Shown piece by piece: positions 57,685 through 64,000 of a DNA stretch of 64,000 nt. The notes beneath the pieces are model-generated. The model saw nothing but the letters and a program-made list of their open reading frames with translations, was not told the DNA's origin and ran no database searches. How positions within the stretch are numbered: the first letter of the stretch is position 1; every line of letters begins with the position of its first letter. Both the position numbers and the translations under genes were made by a program. The stretch is from assembly GCA_963809765.1 (NCBI GenBank), contig CAWEKT010000003.1:806001-870000 (forward strand), given 5' to 3'. This DNA comes from JACVRM01 sp963809765. GTDB taxonomy: Bacteria > Actinomycetota > Thermoleophilia > Gaiellales > Gaiellaceae.

Positions 57685-59082
57685 GTGGCGCGCGAGTACC
57701 CGACCGTGCTCGACCTGATCGGCGATACACCGCTCGTCCGCCTCCAGAAGCTCGGCGTCGAGACGGGCGCGACGATCGTCGCGAAGCTCGAGTACATGAA
57801 CCCCGGCGGCTCCGTGAAGGACCGCATCGGCCTGCGGATGATCGAGCGCGCCGAGCAGGAGGGGAAGCTCGGGCCGGGCGGGACGATCGTGGAGCCGACG
57901 TCCGGCAACACCGGGGTCGGGCTCGCCATGGCGGCGGCGATCAAGGGCTACCGGATGATCTTCGTCATGCCCGACAAGATGAGCCAGGAAAAGATCTCGC
58001 TCCTGCGCGCCTTCGGCGCCGAGGTGGTGATCTGCCCGACGGCCGTCGAGCCCGAGTCTCCGGAGAGCTACTACTCCGTCTCCGCCAGGCTCGCGGAGGA
58101 GATCCCCGGTGCGTTCAAGCCCGACCAGTACTCGAACCAGGCGAACCCGCAGGCCCACTACGAGACGACCGGTCCCGAGATCTGGGAGCAGACGGACGGC
58201 GAGCTCGACGCGCTCGTGATCTCCGTCGGCACGGGCGGCACGATCTCCGGCGCTGCGCGCTACCTCAAGGAGCGCAAGCCGGAGCTGCTCGTCGTCGGCG
58301 CCGACCCGGAAGGCTCGATCTACTCCTCGGAGGTGCACCCGTACCTCGTCGAGGGCATCGGCGAGGACTTCTGGCCGCAGACGTACGACCCGTCGCTCGT
58401 CGACCGCTACGTCACCGTCTCAGACCGCGACTCGTTCCTCACCGCCCGACGCCTCGCCCGCGAGGAGGGCTTGCTGGCCGGCGGATCGGGCGGTACCGCC
58501 GTTTACGCCGCCGTCGAGACGGCGCGCGAGCTCGGCCCGGGCAAGCTGGTGGTCACGCTGCTGCCCGACGGCGGCCGCGCCTACCTGTCGAAGTTCTACG
58601 ACGACAACTGGATGCTCGAGTACGGCTTCCTCGAGCGCCAGGCGCCGGCGCCGACGGTCGAGGAGGTCCTGTCGGCCAAGCGGGCCGAGGACCCCGGCGT
58701 GCCGCAGCTGATCACGGTCGCCTCGCACGAGAAGCTCGGCCGCGCGATCGAGCTCATGCAGCGCTACTCGATCTCGCAGCTCCCGGTCGTGCGCCACGAG
58801 CCGGTCGAGTCGCTCGCCGACCTCGTCGGCTCCCTCCAGGAGCGCGGCCTGCTCGACCGGGTCTTCAAGAACCCCGACGCGCTGAACGACGAGGTTGCGG
58901 CCGCCATGGAGCCGCCGCTGACGGCCGTCGCCGCCGGCGAGTCCATTGACGAGGTCTTCTCACGCCTCGACGGCAGCCCGGCGGTCGTCGTCGTGGGAGA
59001 CGGCGGGCGCCCGGCCGGGATGCTCACGCGCTCGGACCTGCTCGAGTACCTCGCGCACCACCGCAGCGCGGCAATCCGTTAG
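57685..59082 (+). CDS. cbs: Cystathionine beta-synthase with C-terminal CBS domains
   Basis: 465 residues. The PLP part (about 1-320) has SVKDRIGLRMIERAEQEGKL with the PLP Lys after PGGS, EPTSGNTGVGLAMAAAIKG, and VGTGGTISGAARYLKERKP for the phosphate. The C-terminal 120 residues form two CBS domains (LGRAIELMQRYSISQLPVVR and AVVVVGDGGRPAGMLTRSDL), as in cystathionine beta-synthase rather than O-acetylserine sulfhydrylase. It joins homocysteine and serine. The GTG at 57685 follows a -10 by six bases; the frame is open to 57604 but the conserved REYPTVLDLIGDTPLVRL starts here. Confidence 0.92.
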   Translation: MAREYPTVLDLIGDTPLVRLQKLGVETGATIVAKLEYMNPGGSVKDRIGLRMIERAEQEGKLGPGGTIVEPTSGNTGVGLAMAAAIKGYRMIFVMPDKMSQEKISLLRAFGAEVVICPTAVEPESPESYYSVSARLAEEIPGAFKPDQYSNQANPQAHYETTGPEIWEQTDGELDALVISVGTGGTISGAARYLKERKPELLVVGADPEGSIYSSEVHPYLVEGIGEDFWPQTYDPSLVDRYVTVSDRDSFLTARRLAREEGLLAGGSGGTAVYAAVETARELGPGKLVVTLLPDGGRAYLSKFYDDNWMLEYGFLERQAPAPTVEEVLSAKRAEDPGVPQLITVASHEKLGRAIELMQRYSISQLPVVRHEPVESLADLVGSLQERGLLDRVFKNPDALNDEVAAAMEPPLTAVAAGESIDEVFSRLDGSPAVVVVGDGGRPAGMLTRSDLLEYLAHHRSAAIR

Positions 59083-59106
59083 CCCGCCGGCGCCGTACAT
59101 CCAGAC

Positions 59107-59535
59107 GTGCGGGTGCCCCGCCTCGCCCTCGTCGCAGCTGTCGTCCTGGCCCTGTCCGCGTGCGGGGGTGACGAGGACGAAGACTCAGAGGCAACCGGCA
59201 CTCCGATCGAGACACTCACCATCAGCCTCGTCGACTTCAAGCTCGACCCCGCGTCCGTCGCCGTGGACGAGCCAGGGACGTACACGCTGCGCGTGGTCAA
59301 CGACGGCGACACGACGCACGCGCTGGAGGTCGAGGGAGGCGGCGACGAGGTCGAGACCGCCGATCTCGCGCCGGGGGAGAGTGAGGAGCTCACGGTCGAG
59401 GTGGAGGCGGGCGAGGAGTACGAGCTCTACTGCCCGATCGGGAACCACAAGGACCTCGGCATGGACGGCACGCTGACCGCGGGCGGCACCGCGACCGAGG
59501 ACGACCAGCCGTCGAGCGGCGGCTACGGCTCCTAG
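59107..59535 (+). CDS. Cupredoxin-like lipoprotein
   Basis: 142 residues. The signal ends in a lipobox, VVLALSACGG (Cys near residue 19), so it is predicted to be attached to the outer face of the membrane. After an acidic linker the domain reads ISLVDFKLDPASVAVDEPGT and the copper-site order is His in TTHALEVEG, Cys-His in YELYCPIGNH and Met in KDLGMDGT, as in plastocyanin/azurin-type cupredoxins. It probably carries electrons or copper; the partner is unknown. GTG start 25 bp after the CBS stop. Confidence 0.88.
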   Translation: MRVPRLALVAAVVLALSACGGDEDEDSEATGTPIETLTISLVDFKLDPASVAVDEPGTYTLRVVNDGDTTHALEVEGGGDEVETADLAPGESEELTVEVEAGEEYELYCPIGNHKDLGMDGTLTAGGTATEDDQPSSGGYGS

Positions 59536-59571
59536 CTGACGTAGCATCGGCCGATCCGCCGGGGGAACGGG

Positions 59572-60561
59572 ATCCGCGTCTCCGTCGAGGAGGCACGCCG
59601 CATCGCCGTGCGCGCACAGGCGCTCGACGGCTCGGCGACCGACGTGCTGGACACGGTCAAGCGCCTCGGCTACCTGCAGATCGATCCGATCTCGACGGTC
59701 GCGCCGCCCCAGTACCTCGTTCTCTGGAGCCGCCTCGGGCCGTACGACCGGGACGAGCTCGACCGGTTGCTCTGGCAGGAGCGCCAGCTCTACGAGTTCA
59801 ACGCCTTCATCTGGCCCGCCGAGGACCTGCCGGCTCTCTTCGCCCGCATGCGCCGCAGGCGCGTGAAGTACTCGTGGGAGCGGCAGGGCCAGGCGTTCCT
59901 GACCGAGAACGCCGCCTTCAAGCGCCGGGTGCTGCGCGAGATCGAGCGCAACGGCCCGCTGCTCTCGCGAGAGCTCGAGGGCGACCTGCGCCCGGACGGC
60001 GAGCGGCCGGTCTGGTGGGGTCGGAGGGTGACGCTGCTCCTCGAGCTCCTGCACGGGCGCGGCGTGCTCGCGGTCGTCGGCCGCGACGGTGGGCAGCGCC
60101 TCTGGGACCTGGCCGAGCGCTGGTACCCCGAGGTGGAGCGGATCTCGTTGCGTGAGGCAGACGAGTACTTCGCCGAGAAGCGGCGCCGCAGGCTAGGCGC
60201 GTGGCGTGATGGCCACGGCTGGGTCGCCCACCCCGACGCCGTCGACGGGCCACTTCCCGACCGCGCCACGCTCCTCTCCCCCTTTGACCGGCTCGTCCAT
60301 GACCGCGATCGCGCGGAAGCTCTCTGGGGCTTCCACTACCGGCTCGAGATGTACGTGCCGAAGGCGAAGCGCGAGTACGGCTACTACGTGCTGCCGCTGC
60401 TCGTCGGCGACCGGCTGGTCGGCCGCGCGGAGCCTCGCTTCGACCGCAAGACTCGCCGCCTCGAGCTCCTGGGCGCCTGGGGCGACACGGCCCGCCTACC
60501 CGAGACGATGGCGAGTCTCGGCGAATGGCTCGAGGCCGCGGACGTAACTGTTAGTTCGTAG
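59572..60561 (+). CDS. YcaQ-like winged-helix DNA glycosylase family protein
   Basis: About 330 residues. ARRIAVRAQALDG, LGYLQIDPISTVAPPQYLVL and VLWSRLGPYDRDELDRLLWQ belong to the HTH_42 family; YcaQ-type members excise bulky or crosslinked bases. DRLLWQERQLYEFNAFIWPA and PFDRLVHDRDRAEALWGFHY are later family blocks, the last near the usual QXD-like catalytic stretch. The N-terminal VSVEEARRIAVRAQ is in frame before the first ATG/GTG/TTG (GTG 59608), but only an ATC at 59572, preceded by GGGGGA, is available as a start. Either a rare start or a base error. Confidence 0.8.
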   Translation: MRVSVEEARRIAVRAQALDGSATDVLDTVKRLGYLQIDPISTVAPPQYLVLWSRLGPYDRDELDRLLWQERQLYEFNAFIWPAEDLPALFARMRRRRVKYSWERQGQAFLTENAAFKRRVLREIERNGPLLSRELEGDLRPDGERPVWWGRRVTLLLELLHGRGVLAVVGRDGGQRLWDLAERWYPEVERISLREADEYFAEKRRRRLGAWRDGHGWVAHPDAVDGPLPDRATLLSPFDRLVHDRDRAEALWGFHYRLEMYVPKAKREYGYYVLPLLVGDRLVGRAEPRFDRKTRRLELLGAWGDTARLPETMASLGEWLEAADVTVSS

Positions 60562-60562
60562 T

Positions 60563-60590
60563 GGACTAGTTCGGTACGGACTAGTAACCT
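60563..60590 (+). promoter_or_regulatory. GGACTAGT direct repeat and -10 before the S41 peptidase gene
   Basis: GGACTAGT occurs at 60563-60570 and 60578-60585; each contains the palindrome ACTAGT. The second runs into TAACCT (60585-60590), which is seven bases before the GTG start. Confidence 0.45.
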
Positions 60591-60597
60591 GGAGCCC

Positions 60598-61887
60598 GTG
60601 CCGGCGCCCCGACCCGTCCTGCGACTGGCCGCGGCGGCCCTCCTCCTCGTCGCCGCGACCGCAGCAGCGGGGCGAGCCGACGCCCCGGCGGCCGCTCGCA
60701 GCGGCCAGGCGTCGGCCGCGGACGACGTCCGCCTGCTCGCCTCCGAGCTCGAGCGCATCCACCCCGCGCCCTTCCACACCGTCCCCCAGTCGGAGCTCGC
60801 GGCGCGTTTCGAAGGCCTCGCCGCGCGAGCAGGCGCGCTGAGCCGGGACCAGCTGCTCGTCGAGCTGATGCGCGCAACCGTGCTCGGGCCTCGCGACGGC
60901 CACGGCGGCCTCTACCCCTTCGGCGCCCACGCGAGCCCGCTCCACCTCTACCCGATCCGGCTCTGGGCGTTTCCCGAGGGCTACTACGTGGTCGCGTCGC
61001 GGTCACGACCCGGCCTGGTGGGCCTGCGCCTGGTGTCGATTGGCGGGACCTCGGTGGCCGAGGTCGCGCGCCAGGTGCGCCCGCTCATCTCGTACGACAA
61101 CGAGTCGAGCCTGCTGCTGCGGCTGCCCGAGTTCATGATCACGTCAGAGGTGCTGCGCGGGCTCGGCGTCGTCGACGATCCCGCGCGCGCGCAGCTGGTC
61201 TTCCAGCGGCCGGACGGGACGTCGCTCGCGACGACGCTCACGCCCGTCCCGGCGACCGGCTACGTCGGCGCCGCTGTAGACGAGCTGGAGGAGATCTTCG
61301 CCCTGCCTGCCCCGCCGCGAGTGCCGACGCCGCTCTGGCAGCGGCGGCGCAACGTGACGAAGTGGGTGACGACGGTCGACCGGGGTCGCGTCGTCTACGC
61401 CGCCTACTCCATGACGATCGGGTCGACGTTCGAGTTCGCCGAGGACCTCGAGCGGAGAGCCCGCCGGAAGGGTGTCCGCCGGGTCGTGATCGACGTCCGG
61501 CGAAACGGAGGCGGCAACAACGCCACGTACCGCGCCCTCCTCGAGTCGCTCCGCAAAGGGCCGCTGAGCAGACGCGGCCTCACGGTGATGCTGACGAGCC
61601 GCATCACCTACTCCGCGGCCGCCAACTTCGTCGGCGAGGTGGACGTACGGACCCGCGTCCGCATCGTCGGCGAGGCCGCGGGCGGCGGGCCCAACAACTA
61701 CGGCGACCGCCGCCAGGTTGAGCTCCCCTCCCTGGGCTGGACCGTCTACGTGGCGCCCTACTACGTCGAGGCCGTCCGCGGCGACCGTCGGGCCTCGGTC
61801 CGCCCGGATGTGCCCGTCTCGCTCACGGCCCGCGCGTACTTCGCCGGCCGCGATCCGGTCCTCACACGCGCAATGTCCCTCCGCTGA
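60598..61887 (+). CDS. Secreted S41-family peptidase-like protein
   Basis: 429 residues. A signal peptide (RLAAAALLLVAATAAAGRADA) leads into a helical/PDZ-like region (GLRLVSIGGTSVAEVARQVR), then the S41 core: RRVVIDVRRNGGGNNATYRA and MLTSRITYSAAANFVGEVD, with the catalytic Ser expected in TYSAA, and IVGEAAGGGPNNYGDRRQVE. The Lys of the usual Ser-Lys pair cannot be placed with confidence. S41 enzymes trim C-termini or act on secreted peptides. The GTG at 60598 follows a -10 with seven bases between. Confidence 0.82.
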   Translation: MPAPRPVLRLAAAALLLVAATAAAGRADAPAAARSGQASAADDVRLLASELERIHPAPFHTVPQSELAARFEGLAARAGALSRDQLLVELMRATVLGPRDGHGGLYPFGAHASPLHLYPIRLWAFPEGYYVVASRSRPGLVGLRLVSIGGTSVAEVARQVRPLISYDNESSLLLRLPEFMITSEVLRGLGVVDDPARAQLVFQRPDGTSLATTLTPVPATGYVGAAVDELEEIFALPAPPRVPTPLWQRRRNVTKWVTTVDRGRVVYAAYSMTIGSTFEFAEDLERRARRKGVRRVVIDVRRNGGGNNATYRALLESLRKGPLSRRGLTVMLTSRITYSAAANFVGEVDVRTRVRIVGEAAGGGPNNYGDRRQVELPSLGWTVYVAPYYVEAVRGDRRASVRPDVPVSLTARAYFAGRDPVLTRAMSLR

Positions 61888-61923
61888 GCTGGGCCGCCGC
61901 TCCGCAGCGCGCGGACGGCGGCC

Positions 61924-61929
61924 TAGACT
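61924..61929 (+). promoter_or_regulatory. -10 element of metB (leaderless type)
   Basis: TAGACT, six bases, ATG at 61936. Confidence 0.5.
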
Positions 61930-61935
61930 TGGCTC

Positions 61936-63087
61936 ATGGACTTCGAGACCCGCGCGATCCACGAGGGGCAGGAGCCGGACCCGGCCACGGGCGCCATCAC
62001 GACGCCGATCTACCAGACGTCGACGTACGTCCAGGAGGCCGTCGGGGTGCACAAGGGCTACGACTACTCGCGCACGGGCAACCCGACGCGGACGGCGCTC
62101 GAGCAGTGCCTCGCATCGCTCGAGAACGCCGCGCACGGCATCGCCTTCTCGTCCGGTCTCGGCGCGACGACGACACTCATGCACCTCGTCTCGCCCGGCG
62201 AGCGGGTCGTCGCTGTCAACGACGTCTACGGCGGCGTCTACCGCATGTTCTCGCAGGTGTACGCCCCCAAGGGCTACGAGTTCACGTACCTCTCGGCGGA
62301 AGAGGTCAGCGCCGAGCTGGCCGGCCATCTGGACGACCGGACGCGGCTGGTCTGGCTGGAGTCGCCCACCAACCCGCTGCTCAACATCGTCGACATCCGT
62401 GCCGCAGCCGAGGCTGCGCATGCGGTCGGCGCGCTCGTCGTCGTCGACAACACGTTCGCGAGCCCGTACCTGCAGCAGCCGCTCGACCTCGGCGCCGACG
62501 TCGTCGTCCACTCGACCACGAAGTACCTCGGCGGCCACTCGGACGTGGTCGGCGGTTTCGCGGGGACGAACGACCCGACCGTGGCCGAGCGACTGCGCTT
62601 CCTGCAGAAGTCGCTGGGCGCGGTGCCGGGCGCCTTCGACGCCTGGCTCGTCCTGCGCGGGATCAAGACGCTGGCCGTGCGCATGCGCCAGAGCTGCGAG
62701 AACGCCCGTCAGATCGCCGAGTTCCTGACGGGCCACGAGGCGGTCGAGCGCGTGCTCTATCCCGGGCTGCCCGACCATCCGGGTCACGAGCTCGCGCGGC
62801 GCCAGATGCGGGACTTCGGCGGCATGCTCTCCTTCCTGGTCAGCAGCGAGCAGGAGGCCGTCGACCTGGTCGCCCGCACGAAGATCTGGAAGCTCGCCGA
62901 GAGCCTCGGCGGCGTCGAGAGCCTGATCGAGCATCCGGCGCGCATGACGCACGCCTCCACGGCGGACGCGCCTTTCGCCGCGCCCCGGAACCTGGTGCGG
63001 CTGTCGGTCGGCATCGAGTCGTCCGCAGACCTGATCGAGGATCTCGCCGCCGCGCTCGTGCGCGCCCCCGCCGCCACCGGCGCCTAG
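61936..63087 (+). CDS. metB: Cystathionine gamma-synthase/gamma-lyase (Cys/Met metabolism PLP enzyme)
   Basis: 383 residues. TRAIHEGQEPDPATGAITTP starts the fold; YDYSRTGNPTRTALEQCLAS, AFSSGLGATTTLMHLVSPGE and VVVHSTTKYLGGHSDVVGGF follow, the last holding the PLP Lys (near residue 198). VESLIEHPARMTHASTADAP and NLVRLSVGIESSADLIEDL end the domain. Sequence alone does not separate gamma-synthase from gamma-lyase; with the CBS gene 3 kb upstream on the same strand, a cysteine-forming gamma-lyase role is plausible. ATG start six bases after TAGACT. Confidence 0.9.
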   Translation: MDFETRAIHEGQEPDPATGAITTPIYQTSTYVQEAVGVHKGYDYSRTGNPTRTALEQCLASLENAAHGIAFSSGLGATTTLMHLVSPGERVVAVNDVYGGVYRMFSQVYAPKGYEFTYLSAEEVSAELAGHLDDRTRLVWLESPTNPLLNIVDIRAAAEAAHAVGALVVVDNTFASPYLQQPLDLGADVVVHSTTKYLGGHSDVVGGFAGTNDPTVAERLRFLQKSLGAVPGAFDAWLVLRGIKTLAVRMRQSCENARQIAEFLTGHEAVERVLYPGLPDHPGHELARRQMRDFGGMLSFLVSSEQEAVDLVARTKIWKLAESLGGVESLIEHPARMTHASTADAPFAAPRNLVRLSVGIESSADLIEDLAAALVRAPAATGA

Positions 63088-63120
63088 CGGAACCCGGCTC
63101 CGTCCCGCGGTGTAAGGCGG

Positions 63121-63699
63121 GTGATGAGTCGCACGCTGCTGTGTGTCCCGGTCTTGCTGGCGCTGCTCGCCACGCCCGCCCACGCCAAGGGCCCGACCAG
63201 CCTCACCATTGCCGGCCCGGGGCTGGACGAGCCGCTCCGCGCGGCTGCGCTCGCCCAGCCGGACCCGACGAGCTACTGGCGCCTCGTCGAGCAGCTCGGG
63301 TTTTTCGTGTCGGCGATGGAGCCCTCCTCACCGGCGCGCCTCGCCGAGCCGCCTCGAGAACCGCTCGGGCCGAAGTACCGCATCCGCTGGCTCGTCCCCA
63401 TCCCCGGCAGCCCGCTCGTCATCCGCCAGGACCTCTACCCCTACGCCGCGGCCGGACCGGTGACGTACATGCCTCCCGGCCAGGCGCTGTTCGACCGCGA
63501 GACGCCCGGCGGCTGGTACCGAGCCAATGCGCCGGCCAAGGCGGCGCTGGTCGCCCGCGGCCTGCCGGCGGCGCCTGCGCGCGCCGACCAACCGGACGGA
63601 CGGGAGCGGTGGCCAGCGGCGCTGGCGGCCGGCGTCGGAGTCGCAGGCGCGGCCGCGTTCGTCGCGCTGCGACGACGACGCTCACGAGCCTCCGCCTAG
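63121..63699 (+). CDS. Hypothetical membrane-anchored secreted protein, 192 aa
   Basis: A signal peptide (LLCVPVLLALLATPAHA) and a C-terminal hydrophobic segment followed by a basic tail (ALAAGVGVAGAAAFVALRRRR) frame an exported domain of about 130 residues: ISLTIAGPGLDEPL-like start, YWRLVEQLGFFVSAMEPSS, PKYRIRWLVPIPGSPLVIRQ, DLYPYAAAGPVTYMPPGQAL. I do not recognise the family. Topology: extracytoplasmic domain held by the C-terminal helix. GTG start at 63121, an ATG follows three bases later. Confidence 0.75.
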   Translation: MMSRTLLCVPVLLALLATPAHAKGPTSLTIAGPGLDEPLRAAALAQPDPTSYWRLVEQLGFFVSAMEPSSPARLAEPPREPLGPKYRIRWLVPIPGSPLVIRQDLYPYAAAGPVTYMPPGQALFDRETPGGWYRANAPAKAALVARGLPAAPARADQPDGRERWPAALAAGVGVAGAAAFVALRRRRSRASA

Positions 63700-63731
63700 C
63701 GGATACTCACGGCCGCAGCCCCGGCCGTCCC

Positions 63732-63737
63732 TAGGAT
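63732..63737 (+). promoter_or_regulatory. -10 element of the metallo-hydrolase gene
   Basis: TAGGAT, six bases, ATG at 63744. Confidence 0.45.
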
Positions 63738-63743
63738 CGCCTC

Positions 63744-64000
63744 ATGCTGTCCGAGCCGCTCGACCTCCGCCATCTCGGGCACGCGCGCGTGATCGCCTCC
63801 TACGTCGTGGAGACCACCGACGGGCTCGCGCTCTTCGACTGCGGCCCGGCGACTTGCCTGCGCGCGTTGAAGCAGCGGCTCGCCGAGCAGGGGCTGGAGC
63901 TCACGGATCTCCGGCACCTGCTCCTCTCGCACATCCACCTCGACCACGCGGGCGCCGCCGGAGTTCTCGTGCGGGAACACCCGGGCCTGCGCGTCCACGT
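63744..64000 (+). CDS. MBL-fold metallo-hydrolase (N-terminal part)
   Basis: 85 residues before the window ends. ARVIASYVVETTDGLALFDC gives the first beta sheet and the zinc-binding motif HIHLDHAG is at residues 63-70 (LLLSHIHLDHAGAAGVLVRE). Members are hydrolases such as lactonases, RNases or glyoxalase II; the remainder, needed to tell, is outside the window. The start is the ATG at 63744, six bases after TAGGAT. Confidence 0.88.
   Translation, partial: MLSEPLDLRHLGHARVIASYVVETTDGLALFDCGPATCLRALKQRLAEQGLELTDLRHLLLSHIHLDHAGAAGVLVREHPGLRVH

Overview
The window is very GC-rich, with many GTG and TTG starts, short intergenic gaps, and a recurring TANNNT hexamer placed 6-8 bases before start codons. 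Together with the gene content (three-subunit PurS/PurQ/PurL, dnaB next to purA, LuxR/TPR regulators, caa3-type CtaG, TIGR03663 and YYY/DUF2298 membrane glycosyltransferases), this points to a deep-branching actinobacterium of the Thermoleophilia type (Gaiellales/Solirubrobacterales). That placement is an inference from gene content, not a sequence match.

Layout. 1-5.2 kb: a peptide/nickel-type ABC importer operon (solute-binding protein, two permeases, two ATPases), the first gene cut by the window edge. 5.3-9.9 kb: a small LuxR protein, then an HD-GYP gene and a convergent MalT-like LuxR regulator, both broken by many frameshifts. 10.1-19.3 kb: dnaB-purA, purD-purE, an HTH-Clp_N protein with its own palindromic operators, a broken PPOX gene, and purB-purC-purS-purQ. 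19.3-23.8 kb: SOS-type dinB, a SnoaL protein, a TPR-adenylate cyclase and a BON protein. 23.8-39.5 kb: a glycosylation/envelope island with two YYY-motif (DUF2298) membrane proteins, a Thr/Pro/Asn-repeat secreted protein, GT2, GT4, GT39 and Agl23-like glycosyltransferases, a UbiA-type prenyltransferase, a methyltransferase and a UGM-like flavoprotein. 39.5-47.5 kb: PadR regulator and its divergent hydrolase, a DUF1059 mini-protein, an SDR, VOC proteins, a broken cyclase/TPR/LuxR locus, a SnoaL protein, a truncated cupin, a GNAT and an EamA exporter. 47.7-57.4 kb: purL-purF and, after a caa3_CtaG gene and some small genes, purM-purN-purH. 57.7-64 kb: cystathionine beta-synthase, a cupredoxin lipoprotein, a YcaQ-like protein, a secreted S41 peptidase, cystathionine gamma-synthase/lyase and a metallo-hydrolase cut by the window edge.

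How it works together. The window encodes purD, N, S, Q, L, M, E, C, B, H, F and A, nearly the complete IMP and AMP route; no purK, guaA or guaB is visible. The set lies in three same-strand blocks, and the usual purSQ-LF series is interrupted by about 28 kb containing the envelope island. CBS plus the gamma-family PLP enzyme form a transsulfuration pair. The repeat protein lying among membrane glycosyltransferases looks like a possible O-glycosylation substrate.

Quality caveat. Frameshifts are clustered: about 5.9-9.9, 15.6-16.1, 23.8-31.6, 35.9-37.9 and 42.5-46 kb are rich in indels, while 10-15, 16-23 and 47-64 kb are almost clean. Several breaks are single-base compensating pairs or sit in homopolymers, and one hits the normally essential purF, so much of the apparent decay may be consensus error rather than biology.
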